Assembly (NCBI GenBank): GCA_003344405.1
Contig: NOWV01000042.1
Span: 248,001 to 312,000 of the forward strand
From: Trichoplax sp. H2
Taxonomy: Eukaryota; Placozoa; Uniplacotomia; Trichoplacea
Direction: 5' to 3'
Length of the DNA: 64,000 nt
Below, piece after piece: positions 26,893 to 37,573 of the stretch. Position 1 is the stretch's first letter. Each line of letters begins with the position of its first letter. Below the pieces are notes generated by a model. That model made no database searches, was not told the origin of the DNA, and was given only the letters and a program-made list of their open reading frames with translations. A program made the translations under genes and the position numbers.

Positions 26893-29117
26893 TTATTGCA
26901 GTTTAGACGATCGACAATTTCTAAGGGTTCTTTGTACCGTTTGTAGAACCTGCTCGGGCTGAACCTGAAAATTTTGGAGAGGCAAAGGGATATTACGTCT
27001 TTGTTTGTCGCAATAAGTTTCTCAAGTAAACAGTAATCAAAGCATCCTAGTCTTACAGAATTTAAATTTGGATCAGTAGTGCGGCTGTGGCGTTTCGGAA
27101 ATAGATAACTAAGCATACTCTTTAATCCGGCTGTATCATTATTGTTGTCCTGGTGGACATTTCCTAAACTCCTTTCCACGTCTTCTCTACTTTCCGCATT
27201 ATTATCGTCGACTATGAAATAGGGACACCAGTAACGATGTTCCTCTATAGGATTAAATTTTTTCTGAAGATAAAGATAACAATATTAGTCGTAATAAAAG
27301 GAGCAGTAATAGATATTACAGTGTTTAGCTATTTAGAATACTTTTTCTATTTTCCTTCGCTTGCTAGGCGAAGACGAGGATTGCTCTTCAATACTCTCGC
27401 TAGATAGTTCCAAGCTATCAGTGGAGCTGTCACTACATGAGGCGATGAAAATAAACTTTCAATTCAATCTTTAATGCCGAATACGGTATCAGCACTTTAA
27501 ACTACCTGATTGCCATGATATAATTCCAAATACCAGCTCTTCTTCGGCAAATCGAGCATATCAGCAGTGAAGATTTGAGTTTATCGCTGGGCCTATTTTA
27601 TTAAGATAAGTAAGCCAATGAGTGTCAACGGTGGTTACGTGATTTTAAAGAGTTTATCACTATACTGTACCGTAAATACCATAGGTCAATTTTAAAGTTA
27701 AATACTTACTTCAGTACCCAGCCACAAAATGCTAAGATACAAGCTACCATCTGAGCTTCTTCATCAACATCGGTTAAGATTACTTGGCAATCTAAAATAT
27801 CTTTTAATGTCTCTACAGCCTCTTTACATGAGAGTAACGTCTACAATACATGAAGAAAATGATGTTGAGATTAAACTCAAAACAACTGCGTGCTTATGAT
27901 ATCATACGTGTAATATCACGCTGACTTAAGCAGTATTCTTTGTTTTTACATTAAGCGTGCTATTCAGTTCCAGCCTTGGTAGTAAATGAGGAGCACTTGA
28001 GTACGATTTCAATCGCTGTCGCAAAATTGGTACACATTTAGCGTAGGTATTTGGTAAACGTATCAATTCTTCTGTAATTATATTTTAATCAAATAGTTAG
28101 TATGTCTGTGTAGGTGTGGTGCGACTTGCAAATATGAGAAATGGCCATCAATGTAATCAACAGCATGGTTTACCACGAACAGGAGCATCCTTCCACGGAC
28201 ACAACGGGTTATGACGTGATATCAATGCATCAGTGAAAGTTCTTACCGCTTCTTCGTCTGAATAAGAAGAATCCAATGTAATATCTACCTCTAATAAATT
28301 GTGGAAATCATGAGCTAACTATGTAAGAGCAAAAGAAACATTGATTACATGGCTGCGAGCGTGTCGATGGAAGTGGTAGCGATACAGTCAGCGTTGCAGA
28401 ACAAGTAACACATTTCAGGCGATCTATATCCACATTTTTCCAGCCATATCTGGCGCATTGCAGCGGAGACAAAGCAGGTGGTTTGGCTAGCCATGTATAA
28501 GCCTATTTATTCAGTATATCGGAAAGATGTGATAAGCGATCGAGTTGCAGCAAAATGCAGTACATGCAGAACAGCCCCACATATTTTAAAAAGTAGATGA
28601 GTAATTACAAATTAATTCGTGTAGTACAACACACTTAACATGGTGCTGATCGGATCAAGTCAACTCATTTGCTATTTGTTATTGAAATTATTAGGCTAAC
28701 TTGGTTAATGACTTACACGATCAGTGGTAAACATTATAATGAATTAAAATGTACACATTCAGTCCAGTAATAATATAATATGTGATTTATCACGATAGGA
28801 GATCTGCTACAGAAAAAAATACAGATAGGCCTGTTGTATTACACCGTACCGAATAAGTCTCTACTCGTTCAAAATAATCTTCCGCCACTTTGTCCTGTTT
28901 ACATTCACTATGTTTTCAATGGGGAAAAAAAGAGCAAATTTAAAACTAGTCTAGCTGATCAACAAATGCATCAAGAAAGCGATGAGAATTGGATCGAGAT
29001 CACCTGCACGAGTAGAGTAGAGTAGAGTACTTACTTTTCTGGACAGGCAGGCTTATCAAATATAAAACTATCAAGAAGGGACAGAAACTTCCTAGGCACT
29101 AAACTTATTTCAGCCAT
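26893..29117 (-). CDS. ZC3HC1: ZC3HC1 (NIPA) orthologue, C3HC zinc-finger protein
   Basis: Nuclear-envelope/nuclear-basket protein; in mammals also called NIPA and described as an F-box-like cyclin B1 ubiquitin-ligase subunit. Ten exons, all in phase, 370 codons (human 502): 29117-29035, 28907-28850, 28502-28386, 28318-28174, 28071-27950, 27840-27710, 27592-27506, 27432-27342, 27263-27057, 26964-26893. Seen: YFERVETYS then WLAKPPALSPLQCARYGW and KCVTC (human RVETFS, WAGKPFELSPLVCAKYGW, KCSSC), then RHNPLCPW, which supplies the His and last Cys of the C3HC finger. The second, Rsm1-like half has MVACILAFCGW, LLICSICRRRAGIW and FNPIEEHRYWCPYF. A Ser-rich stretch ends in a basic SKRRKIEK, a plausible nuclear localisation signal. 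The last exon is a choice: splicing 27057 to 26964 uses strong sites and gives a short tail; reading through would stop at 26790. The 28386 donor is the least certain. Confidence 0.92.
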
Positions 29118-29206
29118 GCCAATTTTCTTTCATTGATCTCCACAACAGTTTATGATCATTCGTTGACAGTTCTACAGGTCAGGTAGGTATGGTTGTAAGT
29201 GCGAGT

Positions 29207-29254
29207 GCTGAGAGAGTGAGTTGCTGAGAGAGTGAGTGGCTGAGAGAGTGAGTC
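29207..29254. repeat. 16-bp GAGAGAGTGAGT tandem repeat, three copies
   Basis: GCTGAGAGAGTGAGT plus one variable base occurs three times in a row (29207, 29223, 29239). It is followed by TCACTCTCTC near 29263, an inverted match to the core, so the tract could fold into a hairpin. Confidence 0.9.
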
Positions 29255-29314
29255 TCTCATTGTCACTCTCTCCCAGTAGTCCCAGGTTCTAACAAACTTG
29301 TGATGACCTTGTAC

Positions 29315-29530
29315 TGTACACTGTACAGTACTCCAAAGAATCTGTACAGTACTGTACAGTAATAATGCATCATCGTTTAAGCTATTTACGCTGAGTACAA
29401 TTGCAGTGAAATCGATAAGTACAGTACAGTACTGTATGTAAAAACTTTGAGTACAGTACACTGTACTGTAACCACTAGGGAATGAACTCACAAATCTACT
29501 GTAGCGTACAGTGCACAGTACTGTACTCTA
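29315..29530. repeat. Cluster of GTACTGTAC palindromic motifs
   Basis: Overlapping strings such as TACTGTACACTGTACAGTAC, GTACAGTACTGTACAG, GTACAGTACAGTACTGTA and GTACAGTACACTGTACTGTA are packed into about 200 bases. Each core is self-complementary or nearly so. Further clusters occur at about 31590-31880, 32020-32350 and 36055-36115, all within the ZNRF neighbourhood, while most of the rest of the window has few. Confidence 0.8.
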
Positions 29531-29921
29531 CATCAGCAGTTCAGCACTTGGAGACAGTCGTTTCTACTGAACAGTCTGGAGGTGTTCAGTCCGTGCAATC
29601 GGCCCATGTAACACATACTGTACAGTGTACTCTTTACTCTACCGTGGGTAAATAAATGAGCACCCTTCACTGTCTGGAACATTTTGTTAGTCCGTGTTTT
29701 GGTGACGAGTGAGAGCACCATGATGACCGAGAGCAATGATCACTTTTCCTTCACTTTTCGAATGAAATAGTTCTCTCTCTCTAGTATCTAGGCAACACAT
29801 TAAAGTCAGTTTTTAGAACATTTACTTTTATCGGTGGTTCTCATTTTTATATTCTGGATAAGAAGAAGAGCTGTGTTGTTGGTTATTCTTCAGTGTGTAC
29901 AATTCGTTAATTAATATAAAC

Positions 29922-32900
29922 ATGGGAGCCAAGTTATCCAACAATAATACAAACTCGAGGCCTGGATTCACCGTCGATGCGAATCAAGGCAATCTTGCCA
30001 CGGCGGCTGGTATGAATCGCATGAATGGAAGTCGACGCGACTCTCGTCTGCGTACCCGCGCTGTAGATGTGTCAAATGGAGCAAACGCTTACAACGAGGG
30101 CACTTCTTCCTTGCCTTCCGATTCATCACCCAATGAATTTTTTAATGGTAAACGGCTATCTTTGATCATTGTACATTAAGGAAATGCTATAAATACACTG
30201 TATTTTTAGTTAACATTTTCTTTCTCTACTGTACCGTATATTGTCAGTAGCCATAGCAGGTTGTGAACGTCTTAATAGTACAGTACTCTAATACTGTATT
30301 GATTGATTTTAATCATACAGAAAATGGATATCACCATCATTTTTCTCTTTTGATATGTCGAAGGGAATAGTGTATCTTTAGTAGTAATTCATACGGTACA
30401 TCTGTGCTGTAGTTGGTTCATTACGGTGTTGACTTTCCCAACACTTACTTCTTTCGCTATATTTCACGCAGGACAGTATGTTGTACTGTACACCAGTCGA
30501 ATTCATCATCGTCGTTGTAGATTCACTTTTTCTTGACGTTATTTTCCAATGTCAAATCATTAATCGATGTTGATCGAAAATATCTTCACTAACGGTTCCA
30601 AATTGGACATAAATATCCTATATTCAACATCACTTCGTCTATCACAAGAAGTTCCGAAGACATATGTACAGTACCTACTATCGTTGATTTGGACGCATAA
30701 TACATCAAATAATGCATATTTATATTGTAGTGAACAAGTAGTGTACAAGTTATCCATTTACGTTTTTATTGCATCGTCAAAATGTATAATGTACAGTCAT
30801 GGTACAGTGCACTACACCAATGCACTCGGATTGGAAAAAGTCTACTTGACAACCTCCTAATGGCTAATGTTTTGTCGTTGGATGGAGTTTAGACCTTGCT
30901 GTCTTTAGATACTATTGATTTTTTTAGTTACTCTATTCTGCGACATATTTTCTTCATTTTTATGATGTTTGATTTTGTGTTTAGTTTGCGTTTTCATTGA
31001 ATGTTACAGGCGCGTACTCCTTGCCATCGCGATTCTATTCATTAGTCCATTTATCAGGTATGTCGCCGGTCCTATAGTATTGCTATACTGTATCATGTCA
31101 CAATCAGTATTTTGATTTGCCGTATTCTATAATGAATTCCTTTCTCAACTGATGCCTACTACTGCATACTTTGACACTGCTATCGGTACGGTACGGGGTA
31201 ACCGTGTTATACTGTACTGTAGTCACAAGACTGTCGTCGTTGCTTTTGCCATTTTAACAATGAATTTATACACAAGACTCTTAAAGCGCATACTGTACAT
31301 TTCAATTGATCTACAATTCAGTGACATATTGTCTCAAGGATTGATGGCACATAAAAATATGGAATCAAAGTCTATTGAGCTCTTAAACGCTTTCTATCCA
31401 TGTCCATCGTCGCAGTATTTAATAGTACCTCTGTAGTAATATTGCGCTTTTGAATATCTTCTGCAATCGATAGCGCGTCGATAGGGGTACTTGTACATTA
31501 TTATAGTATTAAGTCTGCCAGTGGGGGTTGACTTTGCACTTTGTTTCTAAGCTATGCTGTGGCTGTCCTGTAAATATTCGTATAATGTTGTACTGTAATA
31601 TACATACTGTAGGCTAGCTACATTACAGTACAATATGATGTTGTTATGTTTCTACTCGATTATATTGTATGAAGACTGGTGGAGCACAGGACACTACTGC
31701 AAGTACAGTACATTAGTGTTCAGTGCTTGCACCTTGCAGCATGGTAGTTTGTAAACAAAGAAAATCATTGTTGAAAGGTTACGGTGAGTCATCATATAAT
31801 GTACTGTAGACGAAAAGGTAAAAAAAGAAAAACCGCTAGTGTCTACTGTACTGGAAGACAAACTCCATACAGTGTACAGTACATTTGTAGCCTTCCCAAA
31901 GCTTATGCCACATCAAGTCCATGTTGATTGATGTTAATCCCATCATCCCCCAAAGTAATAATAATAATAATAATAAAGTACCTTATTGCATGTGCAGTAG
32001 TTTGATAAAAGCATATCTACTATACAGTACTGTAGCAGTTAGCCATAAATGTGTACAATGCAGCGATATTGACTTGTATTAACTAGACTGTGCCACGGAC
32101 TACTCGAAATGACCAGTAAATTTCGAGTAGTCCATACTGTACTTGCATCAATGAGTCAGTAAAACAATATACTGTACGATAATGACAGGCAAACAAGCCT
32201 GGCTGGCTAATCCAGAGCGTTAGTGAGTGTCAAAGATCACAGTTTACAGCGTAGAATAAAATAAAATAATAATAATAAAGTACCTCACTGCATGTACAGC
32301 AGTTTGATAAAAGCATATCTACTATACTGTACAGTGTACAGTAGCAGTTAGCCGTAAATGTCTGTACAATGCAGCGATATTGACCTGTGTTGACTAGGCT
32401 GTACCATGCACTCACTACTCGAAATAACCAATAAATTTCGAGTAGTCCATACTGTACTTGCATCAATGAATCAATAAAACAATATACTGTACAATAATGA
32501 CAGGCAAGCAAGCCTAGTTGGCTGATCCAGAGCGTTAGTGAGTGTCAAAGATCACAACTTACAGTGTAGAATAAAGTAAAAAAAATAGTAATAAAGTACC
32601 TTACTGCATGTACAGTAGTTTGATAAAAGCATATGTACTGTACAGTAGCAGTTAGCCGTAAATGTGTGTACAATGCACTACTGGAAATAATCAGTAAATT
32701 TCGAGTAGTCCATATTGAACTTGCTTCAATGAATCAGTAAACAATATACGGTATGATAATGACAGGCAAGCAAGCCTGGCTGGCTGATCCAGAGCGTTAG
32801 TGAGTGTCAAAGATCACAGTTTACGGCGTAGAATAAAGTACTGCATTTTTTTTCCACTTTGGGCACTGCACTGACTGTCGAAGAGAACGAAATCATTTAC

Positions 32901-34096
32901 GAATATACAGTACATAGCTGAATACCTGCCAAGCATGTGGCCATCGGCAGATATATGACTAGCCATCAATTTCAGATGCCTTTGTTTCAGTGATATTATT
33001 TCTGTATATAGAAATATAGAAATACACAATCTGGAAGTGTGCCTACCATGAATACAGGTTGATGTTTTTAGGATGATGTGCAGTTTAGAATTTTGAGAAA
33101 AATGCTGTAAATTTGCCATCATTTAATCCTATTATAAATCTCTGTTGGTGCTCGATGACGTCTTATATTGTATTGTACTGAACAATTATACATAGTACGG
33201 CGATATTATACACCAGCAACAGTATGGAATGTAGTTCGAAACTTGCAATGACTTACTGATGAGATGCTTGCCATGTTATTTGTAGTTAAATGTCCGATCT
33301 GTTCAAAAAAGTTAAATCGAGACGACATGCAGGAGCATTTGGCGAATTGTCTTTCAAAACCTCGACTTACGTATAATGGTAAGATTCTTAAGAGTTTGAT
33401 TAGTTGTTTAAAGAGATACACTACAGTATTATACTAAAACTGAAACTTGGTCACGCCAGAACTAACTGATTGAAGTTTATTCTGATAAATTTATTCTACA
33501 GTTTTCATGCTGTTTAGAAAGATCATCCAGTTGATATATTGCATTTCTATAATTTTAGCTTCAAATTGTGTAATTGATGTCGATTACTTGGAATTACAGC
33601 TAACTGTATGAATTTATGATTTTCATTGCAGAGGATAGACTTCAATCAGATAGCGGTGAATGTGTAATATGTTTCGAAGAATTAGTAGCGGGTACAAAAT
33701 AAAATAAAATAGATGTTTCATATGTTCCTTATCGTAATAAAGCTCTGAGTTTCTTTCTCAGGACTAACTTATATTATGTTGCTTTGCCATTATTTTGACA
33801 AAATAATTTTATATAATGCAATACCTTGCTAGGTGAAGTAATTGCTAGACTGCCTTGCCTTTGCGTGTATCATAAAGCGTAAGCACATTTAAATTGAATG
33901 GCATAAGATATAGAACGCATATTGGATAGTAGTATATCAAAATACTGAAAATTAGTATCAGCATTACTCGACTATCTTTAATATATTATCGTATACTTTT
34001 AGGTGTATTGATAAATGGTTTGAAGTAAATCGCGTTTGTCCTGAACATCCGGACTTTAAATATGAGGATTATCAGGAAAACCTGAATATGAATTAA
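29922..34096 (+). CDS. ZNRF2: ZNRF1/2 orthologue, membrane-tethered RING E3 ubiquitin ligase
   Basis: Zinc and RING finger E3 ligase; vertebrate ZNRF1/2 sit on endosomal and plasma membranes through N-terminal myristoylation. Six exons in phase, 188 codons (human 227-242): 29922-30147, 31010-31057, 33286-33378, 33632-33691, 33833-33878, 34003-34096. The N terminus MGAKLS keeps the Gly2 and Ser6 of a myristoylation site, followed by a low-complexity, Asn/Ser-rich stretch. The first zinc finger is CPICSKKL...HLANC with the family signature KPRLTYN. The RING begins ECVICFEEL and continues RLPCLCVYHKACIDKWFEVN and CPEHP, with all metal ligands present. The short exon 2 is family-like only in its LPSxxxSL spacing and is the least certain. 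The single gene appears equally related to ZNRF1 and ZNRF2, so the symbol is provisional. It shares its promoter region with ZC3HC1. Confidence 0.94.
31958..32843. repeat. Three-copy ~300 bp tandem array in ZNRF intron 2
   Basis: The anchor AATAAAGTACCT recurs at about 31973, 32275 and 32591 (periods about 302 and 316), and each unit ends with CCAGAGCGTTAGTGAGTGTCAAAGATCAC. The third unit lacks about 60 bases in its middle. A perfect 14-base inverted repeat in unit 1, GGACTACTCGAAAT at 32097-32110 and ATTTCGAGTAGTCC at 32120-32133, is retained with few changes in the other two. Confidence 0.93.
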
Positions 34097-36179
34097 CGCA
34101 TTAGTAGTAATGCCCTTGCGTAATATGAGGTAGGAAATTGCATAACGTTATCAACAGCATCAGTCAATACTATGCATTTATGATAGTTCCATTTGGCATG
34201 TGAACACTGTTAAGATTAATATACTACTTACTGTAGTCTTACATCACTTCGAATCACAGTACATTTCTTATGACATGCTCTAGCATAGTTTCGTTTTGAT
34301 TAGATGGAAGATGACCGCTACTTAACTTCAACGATCTATTCTTTTCTAGGAATTGACGTCATGCAGAGCTCAAGAAGTATTTATGTGTTATCATGAAGAT
34401 AGCATAAATGATCTTACGAATCTGTATCAAATGTATTGTATCCATAGGTCTCTGTTTGATATTCTGAACTTCTTTTTAAGAGTGTTTTGCTTTAACTATT
34501 AAGAAATGATTATATATGTTCGTACAGTTCAAGTTTATCTTCGGTATTCATAACCAAAGTTTACGAATTTGTCGAATTATTGCCTTAAATAGTGTTACAT
34601 ATTGACAATGTACATTAGATCTGTTGCGATATTTCGCTGCATGTTTCAACTGGGGCTTGAGTTATACTAACTAGCTGTACGATGTAATGTTATAGTGGTT
34701 TTGTGAGCCGTCCAGTGTTAACTTTCTTTCGATCTTGCTAAAGCTAGCTGTAGTTAATGCAATTGGACGATATAATGGATTAATTGCTGTACTCCTATAG
34801 TCTAGATGTTGTACTGTAAGTTTTTTTAACCAAACAGATTCTTTTGTGAACTCTTACAAATAACTTTCAGATGATTATAATAGTGTATAACTGTATCTAT
34901 AAGAATGTATCAGCATGATTGACTTTCGAATTTTATGATATGTATGATGTTATAGCGTAATACTAAAAACGCAGTATTTAGAGTACGGTATGAAATACAG
35001 TACTGAGTACATGTTATAAATGAATATACATATGCATGTATATATATATATATATAATATACGATATGCGTCTATTAAATATTTCACGATTTAAGTATAG
35101 ATATTTTACCGTTATTGTATAATAATTTAACGTCTATAGTGTTTGTACTGTACAGCGCAATAACTCGGACTAGCTTACTACTCGATTACTATCCTGGCTG
35201 CGACTGTCAACAAACCACCTCTATAAATAAATAAGAATAGTCTATAAATGGATATACAGCTTATCATACGTATTACCAAAATTGGTCACTCCAGGTCAGG
35301 AAAGAATGAAGGCCGTTAAAATGAAGTATTTTATATTTTTTCCCTGTCTAAATTTCCAAATAAAAGGATATTGTCTAGCAAAATGTTGTCTAAAGATTAG
35401 TTAGGAAGTTGTAAGAAGATTCTCACCTTTAGGCATTGAATATGAACTGAATAGAAAGGTGCTGGATTATTTCGGCGATTGCATGCATGTATAGTGAGTA
35501 GATAGTTAACTTGCTCTAACTGGAAACCCGGCTTTACGCCTGGTTGGGAGTTGAAAATGTTCGCAGAACAGTATCTACGTTTTATAGTAACTGTATACCA
35601 CATTTGGACTACTTTTTTCAAGTCCAATGTAGACTGCACTAAATGGAATGAACCTGCTGTATTCATGATACTGATACTGATATCAGTAATATCAGTATCG
35701 GTAAGACACTATCCAAAAAATTTGAATCTACTGATATTAAACCTATCTTCAGTGCAGTATCAGCATAGCTGATACCTTGTAATCAGCATCAGTATCGGTA
35801 AAATACCTTAAATAACGCATATCAGCCTTCTATAGGTATAGTGCAGTACAGTATAGTTTGTATGTACTCAGTAAAACTCAGAATGGTCTTGAAAAAACTG
35901 TGCCTACTCTTATTTGATGAGAGATTTACTGCTCTCTATTTCTGCGGCTCTAGCCCCACGATAATAAGAACTACTGCAGTAGAGACATGGACAATATCGG
36001 TCATCTAGATCTTGTACCTCGTAAATCTGCAAGTCCCAGGCCTTGAGACTTTATTGTACAGTACAATGTGGTCGTCTGTACAGTGCAGTGTACTGTAGTT
36101 TACAGTACACTAGAATGGAAAACCTACAATACTGTAAGTCTAGACACGATTGATAGCTTTTCGGAGAAACTCTTCCTCA
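34097..36179. other. Intergenic, low complexity
   Basis: Between ZNRF and the duplicated block. It contains a TA microsatellite (35036-35056), a tract of repeated CTGATATCAGTA-like palindromes (about 35668-35800) and GTACTGTAC palindromes near 36055-36115. No gene is recognised. Confidence 0.6.
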
Positions 36180-37043
36180 CCAAGCATGACTATTTCGACA
36201 ATTTACAGGTAGGAAAGTATGAATTTCTTGATGATAGCAGAGAGTAGCGATACCGTACATCCCTGAAGTGTTATTAAGTTTCTCATTGAAATGGTAACAG
36301 TATTTGTATTAGAGGTTGAATTGTATTTATTATTGTTGCTTAAAGTATTTTAATAACAGACTTCTCATGCAATAAATTGAATTGAATCAGGTAGAGGATC
36401 GAATACTCTTTATGTACTGACTTGCGTTCATGCCGTTTTAGTCACATTTTTTGAAGTATCAAGAGCGGCATTATGACTAGTAGCTTCATTTCATAATTAC
36501 ACATGAGTTCTCTTTGGATCAGTTTCATTCGGTTGATGATTAAGAAAGGACACAAANNNNNNNNNNNNNNNNNNNNCCAAGCATGACTATTTCGACAATT
36601 TACAGGTAGGAAAGTATGAATTTCTTGATGATAGCAGAGAGTAGCGATACCGTACATCCCTGAAGTGTTATTAAGTTTCTCATTGAAATGGTAACAGTAT
36701 TTGTATTAGAGGTTGAATTGTATTTATTATTGTTGCTTAAAGTAAATCCCTGAAGTGTTATTAAGTTTCTCATTTAAATGGTGATAGTACTGGTATTGGA
36801 GGTTGAATTGTATTTATTATTGTTGCTTAAAGTATTTTAATAACAGACTTCTCATGCAATAAATTGAATTGAATCAGGTAGAGGATCGAATACTCTTTAT
36901 GTACTGACTTGCGTTCATGCCGTTTTAGTCACATTTTTTGAAGTATCAAGAGCGGCATTATGACTAGTAGCTTCATTTCATAATTACACATGAGTTCTCT
37001 TTGGATCAGTTTCATTCGGTTGATGATTAAGAAAGGACACAAA
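36180..37043. repeat. Near-identical direct duplication flanking an assembly gap
   Basis: The segment 36180-36556 is repeated at 36577-37043, both starting CCAAGCATGACTATTTCG and ending GAAAGGACACAAA. The copies are almost identical except that the second contains an extra ~90-base internal tandem duplication near 36744-36834. Between them lie exactly 20 N. Confidence 0.95.
36557..36576. other. Assembly gap (20 N)
   Basis: Twenty consecutive N separate the two direct copies, so the true sequence and length here are unknown. An open frame spanning the gap is meaningless. Confidence 0.99.
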
Positions 37044-37573
37044 GTACTGCGATAGAATGATTGTTGACTGATATCATGATTGCTTTTTCACTATCATCAA
37101 AAGCTAATAATACAGTGCAAATAAATCAACCAAGTTACTGTCCGCTTGAAATGATTAAATATAAATGTTATTTAAACTATACATGTAAACTAGACAATAA
37201 CGATATTGTAAGCTGTAATAAGCTAGTCCACAAGTACATACAGTACAAGCAAAAATCGAACTGGCGTCATGCCGGTCTAATGCCAACGTGTACGCGTATA
37301 ATAGAAACTTGAAGCAATGCCTTGGTTATTCGCTGGCGAGTCAACTAACCTATTCGTTTTTAACTGTTCTGTATTCAAATAAATCAGATATCTGGTCTAA
37401 GACGCAAATTTGGGGCACTAGTTCAATGTTAATGGATTCTGTACCATTTATTCTTGTCTGGTATTGTCCATGTCGCTGAATCACAGTATCAACCTTATTA
37501 AACTGTCCGTTCAATAATGTAAAATTAATTTTGGCGGAGAAGAAATTGACAGTCGTGAAACCTGGATAAGAAA

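Larger units (their letters stand above)
29118..29921. promoter_or_regulatory. Divergent ZC3HC1/ZNRF promoter region
   Basis: The ZC3HC1 and ZNRF start codons point away from each other and are 804 bases apart, so both 5' UTRs and promoters must share this interval unless undetected 5' non-coding exons lie elsewhere. It contains a 16-bp tandem repeat (29207-29254) and a cluster of GTACTGTAC/GTACAGTAC palindromes (29315-29530). No TATA or other core element can be assigned with confidence. Confidence 0.6.

Noticed and set aside
29156-29491. 111-codon minus-strand open frame in the divergent promoter
   Set aside because: Its peptide is low-complexity and derives from the palindromic and GA repeats.
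36442-36657. Open frame spanning the N gap
   Set aside because: It runs through unknown bases between duplicated contig ends.
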